Virus record (IMG/VR): IMGVR_UViG_3300021091_000439 | Coordinates: 1-23,205 of that record | Reading direction: 5' to 3' (one strand) | From: a virus | Length of the DNA: 23,205 nucleotides | Part shown: one piece after another, positions 1 to 7,206 of the stretch | Layout: every line of letters starts with the position of its first letter | How positions within the stretch are numbered: the stretch's first letter is position 1 | Notes under the pieces: model-generated | Database searches by the model: none | What the model was told of the DNA's origin: nothing | What the model saw: only the letters and a program-made list of their open reading frames with translations | Position numbers and translations under genes: made by a program

Positions 1-756
1 AACTGCTCCATTATTAATTGCTGCGGTTGCAGATTGACCAGCAAGACCACCACCAAGAGTTACGATAGGTGGGTATATATATCCAGCACCAGGATTTGTG
101 ATTTCAAAGCGTTTGAAATATCCACCATTTGATAAATTAGCAACCGCAGTTGCTCCTGATCCTGTTGTTGTATCAGTAATAGTTACGATTGGTGCTAATT
201 CATATCCAGAACCCCCAGAGGTTACATTAATTGATGCAACTGGTGTATTGATTATTGACACTGAAGCAGTAGCTTGTCTTCCTAAATTTGGCACTGGAAG
301 ACCAGCAGTGGTAGTGTCTAGTTGATACGCAGGAGAATTGTAAAAATTACTATCTACATTCAATCCTGCTTTCAATACGATTTGACCTAGACTGTTCTTC
401 TTTTCCAGAGTTTCATAATGATGAATAGCATCTGGATTACCATATGCTTTTACAACCATCTCATATAGATCTGATTCTTTTACGGGTAAATCAAAATAAG
501 AATTGATGATATTATTTGATAGAAGAATTACCCAATCATATTCGGATGTGTTGTAAAATTTATATGAAAGATAATCTAAACGATCTTCATCTGTCATTGT
601 ATATTCATTAAAGAAATTTTGAAAGTTGTATGAACTTTCAGTGATCTTAAATCTTCTAAAGAAATTTTTCGCAAGAATATACTCTTTTTCTGAGAAGGGA
701 AATACGAATGGTTTCTCTTCATACTCTATGTTTGGTAAGCGATTAAAGTATGCCAT
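1..756 (-). CDS. gp53: Baseplate wedge subunit gp53 with C-terminal extension (partial)
   Basis: The reading frame opens with ATG at 756-754 and stays open to the left edge, giving 252 visible codons. It starts MAYFNRLPNIEYEEKPF and continues with segments typical of cyanophage gp53 (YNTSEYDWVILLSNNIINSY, then AYGNPDAIHHYETLE). T4 gp53 is a baseplate wedge protein of about 196 aa, so this copy is already longer. From about residue 145 the sequence becomes a Gly/Ser/Thr-rich beta-type extension with repeated SGGSGY and NPGAGY motifs, each followed by P-x-V-T; these are likely decoration repeats rather than part of the wedge core. It is the last visible gene of the leftward operon and begins 2 nt after the gp48 stop. 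The gp53 assignment is strong; the function of the extension is unknown. The C-terminus lies outside the window. Confidence 0.85.
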   Translation of the reverse strand, partial: MAYFNRLPNIEYEEKPFVFPFSEKEYILAKNFFRRFKITESSYNFQNFFNEYTMTDEDRLDYLSYKFYNTSEYDWVILLSNNIINSYFDLPVKESDLYEMVVKAYGNPDAIHHYETLEKKNSLGQIVLKAGLNVDSNFYNSPAYQLDTTTAGLPVPNLGRQATASVSIINTPVASINVTSGGSGYELAPIVTITDTTTGSGATAVANLSNGGYFKRFEITNPGAGYIYPPIVTLGGGLAGQSATAAINNGAV

Positions 757-758
757 GA

Positions 759-1667
759 TTATCTTGCTTTATTATCTACTAAATCTTGTCTGAATACAAG
801 TTTGGTTTCCATTAAAGTTATTGTTAATGAAATACCTAGAGGTTTGCCATCTGAGTATGACATGTAACCATTATCTGTAATGTAATTAGCACTCACTGAA
901 CGTATACCAGACACTTTATATTTTGGAAGATGATCATTTTCTACTAATCCACCCGAGGATCCTCTAGTTTTAAATGTTACTTTGCAAAGATCTGGTATTG
1001 ATATAAAATTATTTCCTTTTGATCCAAAGATTGCTCCATCTGCATCAGGTAATGCTGCTTTCTTGAACGAATCTACTATACCTATAACTTGATCTGCTTC
1101 AGATGAAGATCTAGGAATAAGTTTAAAATTATAACCATGCTCTCTTAACTGAGGACCGCCATACAACAGTTCAGTATTAGGATTTAAAATTTGATTATTA
1201 GTTAATTGTAAAATATCACTAGCAGATAAATTGGATCCTATTCCTTGAATTCGATTGAAACCATTTGCTAATGCTTTTAATACATCATCTCCTAAAGCTT
1301 TACCTAAACTTTTGTATGTGTCTTTATTAGTTAAATCAGTAAAAATTCCTTGAGTAGCACCGCCAAGATCTCCACTAGCTAAAGCTTTAGATACTGGTGT
1401 TGCAATAGTTTTTAATCCAAATTGTGCAAGTGATGTAGTATCTTTACCTCCCCATCCTCCAGTAAATGAACTGCCAATATCACTTGGCATATTTAAATAA
1501 ACGCTAGGAATAGAAGATCTTGTTAACTTTGAAAAGTCTGTAGTGTAGTTTATAGCAACATTAGATCCACTTCCACTTGCTCCTGCGATTGGGGTTTGAT
1601 ATTTAAAAAATTCAAAAAATACAAAGTCACTGCAACTTTCTATGTCTGATGGATATCTGTATGTCAT
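759..1667 (-). CDS. gp48: Baseplate tail tube cap protein gp48
   Basis: A 302-aa protein. The block at about residues 160-200 (NPNTELLYGGPQLR, then NFKLIPRSSSEAD) is the diagnostic segment of the gp48/gp54 family, which is distantly related to the gp19 tail tube fold. In T4, gp48 (about 364 aa) sits on the baseplate and caps the initiation complex from which the tube polymerises. The N-terminal part is rich in Gly, Ser and Ala (TGGWGGKDTTSL) and probably flexible. The start at 1667 follows the gp2 stop by 3 nt, and its Shine-Dalgarno (AGGA) lies within the last gp2 codons, which points to translational coupling in the gp4-gp2-gp48-gp53 transcript. A later internal Met (MPSDIGSSF) is possible but has no better ribosome site. 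Confidence 0.85.
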   Translation of the reverse strand: MTYRYPSDIESCSDFVFFEFFKYQTPIAGASGSGSNVAINYTTDFSKLTRSSIPSVYLNMPSDIGSSFTGGWGGKDTTSLAQFGLKTIATPVSKALASGDLGGATQGIFTDLTNKDTYKSLGKALGDDVLKALANGFNRIQGIGSNLSASDILQLTNNQILNPNTELLYGGPQLREHGYNFKLIPRSSSEADQVIGIVDSFKKAALPDADGAIFGSKGNNFISIPDLCKVTFKTRGSSGGLVENDHLPKYKVSGIRSVSANYITDNGYMSYSDGKPLGISLTITLMETKLVFRQDLVDNKAR

Positions 1668-1670
1668 TGT

Positions 1671-2351
1671 TTACATCCTAACATTGTCGATGTCTTCTGG
1701 TCTACCATAACCTTTGATAATCCTCTTGGCTTTGATACGGTCATTGTATTTTTCGTTGGTTTCTTTCCACACATCAGAAGATTTGTATGGAATTAATACA
1801 CCACTTTTCTCTCTCACAAAATGTTCTACAGGTAGAGTGATAGCGGTATCCCATTCATCAATAGCAAGATCTAATAAGAATCCATCTACGTGGTCTAAAA
1901 TATATTTATGAAAGCATGATCGAGGTAAGTCAATACGATCATCTTTTAATTTTTCAATAGCAATTATTCTTTTTCTTGGTTCCATGTAGTGCAAATTAGC
2001 GCCAAAGAAATGATCTGAGTTTGCTTTAATAACATAAACTAAAGGAAAGGTATCGTAGTATGGAAGATACTTCATCTTTGCTTTGTATTCAAAAAGAAAT
2101 AATCTTCCTTGTCTGGCATAACGTCTCAACATATTTTCATCGCGGGCATCTTCATCATCTGTTTTATCTCTTCTCTCATCACGAATAGTTTTATCTGGGT
2201 GTTGTTTATATTCTAACGCCATCGAACGAACAGTCTTTCTATACCATTGCCAAGACTGTTCTTCTCCACCCGCTTTTTCTTTGACTCTTTCAAATAAAGT
2301 ATTATAACTTTTCTTCTTTTGCTTCTCTTCTTTTTTAAATCCCTTTGCCAT
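1671..2351 (-). CDS. gp2: DNA end protector protein gp2
   Basis: A 226-aa protein with a very basic N-terminus (MAKGFKKEEKQKKKSYNTLF). Conserved blocks are SWQWYRKTVRSMALEY, GRLFLFEYKAKMKYLPYYDT, and FGANLHYMEPRKRIIAIEKL. This matches the cyanophage protein annotated as gp2, which in T4 (about 274 aa) binds the ends of packaged DNA and protects the injected genome from host RecBCD. The gene lies directly after gp4 and close to gp53, matching the T4 gene 2-4-53 neighbourhood and supporting the call. The start at 2351 is 3 nt past the gp4 stop, with a G-rich Shine-Dalgarno-like stretch in the preceding codons. The family call rests on recognised sequence similarity; protection of DNA ends is inferred from T4. 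Confidence 0.75.
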   Translation of the reverse strand: MAKGFKKEEKQKKKSYNTLFERVKEKAGGEEQSWQWYRKTVRSMALEYKQHPDKTIRDERRDKTDDEDARDENMLRRYARQGRLFLFEYKAKMKYLPYYDTFPLVYVIKANSDHFFGANLHYMEPRKRIIAIEKLKDDRIDLPRSCFHKYILDHVDGFLLDLAIDEWDTAITLPVEHFVREKSGVLIPYKSSDVWKETNEKYNDRIKAKRIIKGYGRPEDIDNVRM

Positions 2352-2354
2352 TTA

Positions 2355-2789
2355 TCATACCCCCAAGTGATCTTCGGTGAGAATAAGGAACTGCATTTGT
2401 CTATCCTCACACCAGTCACTTGCGGCTTCCCATTTCGCTTGGTTCTTCAGGAACGTTAGCACTTTATCTTTATAAAGTTTTGTCTGTTTCTTTGAGGGAG
2501 GTGGAGGTATTGTTTGATTCTTTGGTTTGACTTCAATGAGATACTTTTTGATTTCATTTGTTTTTGTATGCACTTTAATATAGAAGTCTACATAATACCT
2601 ATGCACCCTACCATCCACAGGTGAACGATAAGGTATCACAACTTCCTCACTGCCCCACTCAATCACACTTGGATTTCTATCACAGAATGTCATGAACTTT
2701 CTTTCCCAGAGAGAACGATAAACAATGTTCATCGGATTGCCTCTGTATTTTTTGGGATTTATGGGGCGATAAAATCCCGAGTATGCCAT
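2355..2789 (-). CDS. gp4: Head completion protein gp4, nuclease-like fold
   Basis: A 144-aa protein close in length to T4 gp4 (about 150 aa), which acts after DNA packaging to complete heads before tail joining. Conserved blocks are NIVYRSLWERKF, EWGSEEVVIPYRSPVDGR, HRYYVDFYIKV and KKYLIEVKPKNQT. Asp68 (YYVDF) and Glu86/Lys88 (LIEVKPK) form a D...ExK pattern like TnsA-type PD-(D/E)XK nucleases, with Glu29 in the LWERKF helix as a possible fourth residue. Whether it cuts DNA is not shown here. It is the first gene of the leftward operon and starts 25 nt downstream (on the minus strand) of a late-promoter-like octamer in the divergent gap. Confidence 0.85.
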   Translation of the reverse strand: MAYSGFYRPINPKKYRGNPMNIVYRSLWERKFMTFCDRNPSVIEWGSEEVVIPYRSPVDGRVHRYYVDFYIKVHTKTNEIKKYLIEVKPKNQTIPPPPSKKQTKLYKDKVLTFLKNQAKWEAASDWCEDRQMQFLILTEDHLGV

Positions 2790-2792
2790 AAA

Positions 2793-2800
2793 TATAAATA
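2793..2800 (+). promoter_or_regulatory. T4-type late promoter (rightward)
   Basis: This is an exact TATAAATA octamer 23 nt upstream of the start at 2824. T4 late promoters consist of this single -10 element, read by the sigma-like gp55, and cyanophages use an NATAAATA version. Transcription would start near 2806, giving a leader under 20 nt for the 2824-18012 operon. Confidence 0.75.
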
Positions 2801-2813
2801 TAACTTCTCAAGG

Positions 2814-2821
2814 TATTTATT
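2814..2821 (-). promoter_or_regulatory. T4-type late promoter (leftward)
   Basis: Read on the minus strand this octamer is AATAAATA, which fits the cyanophage NATAAATA late consensus with one change from T4 TATAAATA. It lies 25 nt before the gp4 ATG at 2789 and would drive the gp4-gp2-gp48-gp53 operon. It sits between the rightward octamer and the start of the 2824 gene, so the two promoters face apart with overlapping footprints. Confidence 0.6.
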
Positions 2822-2823
2822 CG

Positions 2824-3441
2824 ATGGGAGTTCAGGCTTATATACAAGCTATATCTAATGGAAGAGGAATGGCGAAAAGCAATCGCTATTCTGTTTACTT
2901 TCAAGGTGGCACCATCGTGCCTTATCTTATACAAAAAGGATTTGGTGGAATAGATGCGAAGGTAAGAGATACTATATCATTAGTCGGAGAAAGAGTTCTC
3001 ATTTTTTGCGACGAAGTTTCTTTACCAGGAGCTCAATCTAATACTGGATCAATAGTTAGACATCCTGGTGCTAATCCAATTTATTATCCAACAAATCCAA
3101 TATATAATGATCTCCAATTATCTTTTATGTGTGATGCTGAAATGCAAGCATTGAAGTTTTTGACAACGTGGCGCGAAAAGATATATAAAAAAGTTGGTCG
3201 TTCGTATCAAGTAAATTATCCTGATGAATATGAATGTAATATTGTAATTGAAAAAAATGAACCCACTCGTTCATCTGAAGTTGGAAATTCTCCAGCAAAA
3301 TACACCCTTAATAAAGCGTGGCCTTACTCTGTAGATGCAATTCCTTTGTCATATGGATCTTCGCAGTTAGTTAAAGTTACTGCTAATTTCTATTATCGAG
3401 ATTGGGAATCTACTTTCACACCTATCTCACCTATAACCTAA
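2824..3441 (+). CDS. gp54: Baseplate tail tube initiator, gp54-like
   Basis: A 205-aa protein with tail-tube-like features: MAKSNRYSVYF near the start, FCDEVSLPGAQSNTGSIVRH, a YNDLQLSFMCDAEMQALKFL helix, and a C-terminal beta segment ending KVTANFYYRDWES. This is the arrangement of gp19/gp54/gp48 tube-type folds. T4 gp54 (320 aa) binds gp48 on the baseplate and starts tube polymerisation. The shorter length here could alternatively fit another tube-like paralogue, so the gp54 label is inferred from fold-like motifs and context. ATG 2824 is preferred over the internal ATG at 2869, whose purine-rich run GGAAGAGG is too close to serve as a ribosome site. It is the first gene of the rightward operon. 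Confidence 0.6.
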   Translation: MGVQAYIQAISNGRGMAKSNRYSVYFQGGTIVPYLIQKGFGGIDAKVRDTISLVGERVLIFCDEVSLPGAQSNTGSIVRHPGANPIYYPTNPIYNDLQLSFMCDAEMQALKFLTTWREKIYKKVGRSYQVNYPDEYECNIVIEKNEPTRSSEVGNSPAKYTLNKAWPYSVDAIPLSYGSSQLVKVTANFYYRDWESTFTPISPIT

Positions 3442-3478
3442 ATATTTTTACGAACATATTATTTGCTTTGGAGTAATC

Positions 3479-4195
3479 ATGACTTTACCAAAACCCCCAG
3501 TTCCTACTTATGAATTGGAATTACCATCAACAGGAAAACCAATTAAGTATAGACCATTTCTAGTTAATGAAGAGAAAATTCTTCTCATGGCTATGGAGTC
3601 TGAAGATGAAAAACAAATCACAACTGCGGTAAAAGATATTGTAAAAGCATGTGTGATTACAAAAGGAATTAAAATTGAGGAACTGGCATCATTTGATATT
3701 GAATATCTTTTCCTCAATATTCGTGGCAAGTCTGTTGGTGAAGAAGTTCAAATGAAAATCACATGCAGTGATGATGATGTCACTGAGGTCGATTATACTT
3801 TGAATATATCTGAGGTTAAGGTTCAGAAAGATCCAAATCATAATAATAAAATTATGTTGGATGATACTACTGGAATTGTTATGAAGTATCCTGGAATGGA
3901 TCAGTTCATTCAAACTCAGATTATGATGAAGACATTGAACGCAGAAGAAGTTTTTGATATCATCGTAGATTCTGTGCATCAAATTTTTGCAGGCGACGAT
4001 GTTTATGAAGCAAAAACTACACCCAAAAAAGAAGTTGAAGATTGGTTAGGTGGATTAACATCCAAGCAATTTGAAAAGATCAAAGACTTCTTCGCTACGA
4101 TGCCTAAACTTTCCCACACATTTAAGATCACCAACCCAAACACAGAAGTTGAATCGGAATATACTATTGAGGGTCTTGTAAATTTTTTCGGGTGA
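3479..4195 (+). CDS. gp26: Baseplate hub assembly protein gp26 (T4_baseplate family)
   Basis: A 238-aa protein, slightly longer than T4 gp26 (208 aa). The N-terminus has the family signature YELELPSTGKPIKYRPFLVN followed by EEKILLMAMES. The middle contains a conserved segment of the type IMLDDTTGIVMKYPGM, and the C-terminus holds DFFATMPKLSHTFKI. T4 gp26 is needed to assemble the central baseplate hub. Start 3479 has a good ribosome site (GGAG, about 7 nt upstream). The last codons (GTA AAT TTT TTC GGG TGA) contain two in-frame slippery heptamers, and the next short ORF lies in the -1 frame; see the findings for a possible gp26-gp51 frameshift fusion. By position just before the tape-measure-like genes, it may act as a tail assembly chaperone. 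Confidence 0.8.
   Translation: MTLPKPPVPTYELELPSTGKPIKYRPFLVNEEKILLMAMESEDEKQITTAVKDIVKACVITKGIKIEELASFDIEYLFLNIRGKSVGEEVQMKITCSDDDVTEVDYTLNISEVKVQKDPNHNNKIMLDDTTGIVMKYPGMDQFIQTQIMMKTLNAEEVFDIIVDSVHQIFAGDDVYEAKTTPKKEVEDWLGGLTSKQFEKIKDFFATMPKLSHTFKITNPNTEVESEYTIEGLVNFFG
4180..4189 (+). promoter_or_regulatory. Candidate -1 ribosomal frameshift site
   Basis: AAATTTTTTC contains two overlapping X-XXY-YYZ heptamers in the gp26 frame: A AAT TTT (4180-4186) and T TTT TTC (4183-4189). A -1 slip would leave the gp26 frame two codons before its stop and read CGG GTG AGC straight into the ATG of the 4198 ORF, giving a fusion of about 294 aa. I see no strong downstream hairpin. Confidence 0.5.
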
Positions 4196-4197
4196 GC

Positions 4198-4362
4198 ATG
4201 TTCCATGACAATTTGGCTAACTATTATCAGTCAAATTTTAATCTCATGTATGTTCATAAGTTTTCTTTGACTGAGTTAGAGAACATGCTTCCTTGGGAAA
4301 GAATTGTATATGTTACTATGTTGAATCAGTACATAGAAGAGCAGAACAATAAAAACAAATGA
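4198..4362 (+). CDS. Short gp51-like hub assembly ORF, possible frameshift extension of gp26
   Basis: A 54-aa ORF starting 2 nt after the gp26 stop. It reads MFHDNLANYYQSNFNLMY, then VHKFSLTELENMLPWERIVY, VTMLNQYIEEQNNKNK. The SLTELENMLPWER...YVTML segment is a recognisable conserved motif of the small protein that follows gp26 in T4-like marine phages, where it is usually called gp51, the hub assembly catalyst. It is much shorter than T4 gp51, so equivalence is uncertain. It lies in the -1 frame relative to gp26, has only a poor Shine-Dalgarno (GGTGAG too close to ATG), and its stop overlaps the next start as ATGA. It may be made mainly as a gp26 fusion, by coupled re-initiation, or both. 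Confidence 0.6.
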   Translation: MFHDNLANYYQSNFNLMYVHKFSLTELENMLPWERIVYVTMLNQYIEEQNNKNK

Positions 4363-7205
4363 ACCCAGCACAACCGCCAGAAGGAATACTAGATCCCAAA
4401 AAACCTTATTGGTCTGCTGATAGGGTTGGCGAGGCAACTTGGTTGCGTCTCAAAGGTAATCTAACTGGTAGACGAGTAGAGGGGTTGAGCGAAAACTTCA
4501 CATCCTATGTAAAACTTGGTGATGCTGATGCTGATAAGTTAATTGAAAACCTTAAAAAATGGGGTAAGTATCCTCAACTAAATCAGACGGATAAGTCTGG
4601 TGGTGCATATAATGCTGAAGCATATCAGAAGTGGTTGGTAGAAGAGTTCCTTGAGAAACCATTTAGAGAACAAGTAGATCAGAAGATTGAAGATGCTGAG
4701 ATTGATAGACTTGTAAATACAAGAAGAGAAAATAAAGTAAAACCACAGACGCCTTTAGTTCCCAAGCAAGAAGAACCAAAACCTGTGGTCTTACCTCCTC
4801 TTCCACCAGAACCAAAGGTAGAATTAACACCACAACTTCCTGCCACTCCTGCTCCTCCACCACCAGCTCCAGAACCAGAAAAAAAGAAACCATTCACACT
4901 TGATGGTGTTGATTTAATATCACCACGTCAAATGCCATCGAATGTTTCTAGAGCGATGGCGAAGTATGGCACTGCTTTAGATTCTATTGGTAACCAATTA
5001 TCTAGACAAAATTCTATTCTTACTAGGAACCTTGGATACCTTAGAAGAATTGAACAAGGTTTAGATGATACTAAGTTCTTACTACAACAGATGGGTGAGA
5101 ACTATCAAGAGGCATTAGATGATTTTGAAACTGAAGAAAGGAAAAAAGAATTCAGAAAGAAAATAATTCTTCGTTTAACTTCGCCATTCAGAAAAAAGAA
5201 AGAGCAGCAACCCATATCATCATCTGCACCAAAAAAACCAGAGAAAAAATTATCTCAAGGTGGATTTTTAAACAGTGGATATCCTACAGCATTTTCTAGT
5301 GGTGGTGTAAATTTTGGTGGTCAACAGTCAGGTAAAATTATACAACCAGGAGTATACACAAATCCTGTTCGTGGATTTTTACCACCAGGATCTATTGTCA
5401 TTCCTCGCAATAGAAACTTCGGAAAAGAAGCACTGAATTTATATGATACTCAAAAATATCAACAGGCACATGGAGAATCTTTACAAAAATCTGTAAGTGT
5501 TTTATTGGGTGCTGGTGTTTCTGTATATGGTTCTGTGCTTCGTAGTTTGGGTCCTTTAGCAGGTTACTTCAATGCTAGTATACCTAAAATTATTCCGACT
5601 GTTTCTTCTATACTTGGCATATCTACAAGAGCAGTAATTGATATGTTTGGTGGTCCTGCTTATGCAGGAACGATGCCTAACAATAAAGAAATGCAAACTT
5701 TCCACAAGTCATGGAAAGCATATATGGATAGAAGAGGATTGTATTTTCCTGGAGGTGTTAATGCTCCTGGAGATAATAATCCACAAGGAGCTGGAGAAGG
5801 TGTCGATTCTGGAGGACCAGAAGTAGAATGGGCAGGTGGTCTTGAATATGCACCACCATCAAATCCATTTGCTGATACTGATGGGCAAGAAACAGGTATT
5901 GATATATCATTGAAGGGTAAGGGATCGAATGGTTATGGTCAAGGATTAACCATTCGTAACCCATGGGATAATCTTTACTACTTCTCAAAAGTTCCGAAAG
6001 GATTTCAGAATCCTGGTTCTCCAACTAGAGGTATACAAGGAACTTCTCAACGAGTTGCTAAGGGTAGAGGTCCTTCTGGATTCGGTCACTGGGCAACATA
6101 TTACGTTAAAGATTCTGACGGAACATTCTATGAATTGATGATAGGTCACTTAGACAGACCAGCACCAACTTGGGATGATACTGGTAGTGGAGTCAAACTT
6201 AATAAAGGAGTTAAGATTGGTGTTCAAGGTGCTAGTGGATCATCAGTAGGTAATACTCCTGATGGCACATATGATCACATGACCACTCATATTAATTCGC
6301 CTGGCAGAAGAAACCCAGGAAGATCTGGTCAACTCCTTATACAATGGGCAAGAGATTTGAATGCATTTAAACCATCTAACATGCCGCAACAACCACAGAT
6401 TGCACGTAGACAATTAGGTGGTTGGGTATCTAGTTTGTTATCTCCTTTCATGAAACCAAAAGGTTTAGGATTTAGTGGAGTGAGAGCTGGATTTACTGGC
6501 ATGGCAAAACAAGGATTTGATGCTATCATGGGTGGCGATAAATTTAGATTAGGTAGATGGAAACCACAACTTCTTGGTAGAGGAGCATATGCTGCTCCAA
6601 CTGTGAAGGGAGCGCAAAGATATGCTGGTGCTGCTGGATCTATGGGTGGCAAACAACTTCCAGGTGGTGTAATTAAAACTATTGTTCCTAGAGGTGCAGT
6701 TGGCAATGTTTTAATTGATATAGTCGAACCACAATTCAAAGTAAATCCAGCAACATTTGATAAAGGAAAACTATTAGCTGATAAATTATTGCGTGGTCAA
6801 TATAGTAATAGTAAATTAGCAAATGCACTTCGCTCTCAACTAATCACAGGTAAATCTGTTCAAACAATGTCGCAGATTTCTGGATTAGGAAGAGGTGCTG
6901 CATTAATGTCTTTCGGTTCTGGATTGACAAAATTAGGTGGTAGATTCTTGGGTATATTAAACTTACCTGTAATTGGTGATGCCATATTACCAGAAGGAAC
7001 TAGTTCATTTGATCAAATATCTGGTCCTAACGCATACTATAATGCTCCTGGATATAGAGGACCTAAACCAGTGACTACAATAGAAATGCCAGCAGCATCT
7101 CCTGCTCCTGCAGCAACATCTTCAGCATCATCTAAACCACAGTTCGTGAATCTAGATATTCCTACCAGCACGGTGATGCAATCTACTCAGATGAGGCGCA
7201 TGTGA
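4359..7205 (+). CDS. Large tail protein with M23 peptidase-like domain (tape-measure-like 1)
   Basis: A 948-aa protein starting inside the stop of the preceding ORF (ATGA overlap). Layout: N-terminal globular part (1-120); Pro-rich linker (about 140-175, LPPLPPEP and APPPPAPEPE); coiled coil (about 205-270); hydrophobic module (about 378-456) ending MQTFHKSWKAYM and shared with the next protein; an M23 (LytM)-like domain at about 508-650; and a Gly/Ala-rich basic C-terminus. In the M23-like region TGIDISLKG, Asp515, IGHL (His597), VKLNKGVKIGVQGASGSS and DHMTTHI (His640, His644) follow the usual motif order, but the first zinc ligand His of HxGxD is Glu511, so activity is uncertain. M23 domains in tail proteins open peptidoglycan during DNA entry. 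It is the first of three giant genes; a tape measure role is inferred from position and the coiled coil. Confidence 0.6.
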   Translation: MNPAQPPEGILDPKKPYWSADRVGEATWLRLKGNLTGRRVEGLSENFTSYVKLGDADADKLIENLKKWGKYPQLNQTDKSGGAYNAEAYQKWLVEEFLEKPFREQVDQKIEDAEIDRLVNTRRENKVKPQTPLVPKQEEPKPVVLPPLPPEPKVELTPQLPATPAPPPPAPEPEKKKPFTLDGVDLISPRQMPSNVSRAMAKYGTALDSIGNQLSRQNSILTRNLGYLRRIEQGLDDTKFLLQQMGENYQEALDDFETEERKKEFRKKIILRLTSPFRKKKEQQPISSSAPKKPEKKLSQGGFLNSGYPTAFSSGGVNFGGQQSGKIIQPGVYTNPVRGFLPPGSIVIPRNRNFGKEALNLYDTQKYQQAHGESLQKSVSVLLGAGVSVYGSVLRSLGPLAGYFNASIPKIIPTVSSILGISTRAVIDMFGGPAYAGTMPNNKEMQTFHKSWKAYMDRRGLYFPGGVNAPGDNNPQGAGEGVDSGGPEVEWAGGLEYAPPSNPFADTDGQETGIDISLKGKGSNGYGQGLTIRNPWDNLYYFSKVPKGFQNPGSPTRGIQGTSQRVAKGRGPSGFGHWATYYVKDSDGTFYELMIGHLDRPAPTWDDTGSGVKLNKGVKIGVQGASGSSVGNTPDGTYDHMTTHINSPGRRNPGRSGQLLIQWARDLNAFKPSNMPQQPQIARRQLGGWVSSLLSPFMKPKGLGFSGVRAGFTGMAKQGFDAIMGGDKFRLGRWKPQLLGRGAYAAPTVKGAQRYAGAAGSMGGKQLPGGVIKTIVPRGAVGNVLIDIVEPQFKVNPATFDKGKLLADKLLRGQYSNSKLANALRSQLITGKSVQTMSQISGLGRGAALMSFGSGLTKLGGRFLGILNLPVIGDAILPEGTSSFDQISGPNAYYNAPGYRGPKPVTTIEMPAASPAPAATSSASSKPQFVNLDIPTSTVMQSTQMRRM

Positions 7206-7206
7206 T

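Noticed and set aside
98-325. Plus-strand open frame opposite gp53
   Set aside because: It lies wholly opposite the gp53 extension, with no ribosome site; composition mirrors the repeats of the minus-strand protein.
1903-1910. CATAAATA on the minus strand inside gp2
   Set aside because: It matches NATAAATA but is within the coding sequence, about 235 nt from gp48, with tightly coupled genes around it; no support beyond the octamer.
4663-4897. Minus-strand reading frames opposite the Pro-rich linker of the 948-aa protein
   Set aside because: Their composition (Val/Leu/Gly-rich) is the complement of proline codons; they have no ribosome site and lie within an intact gene.
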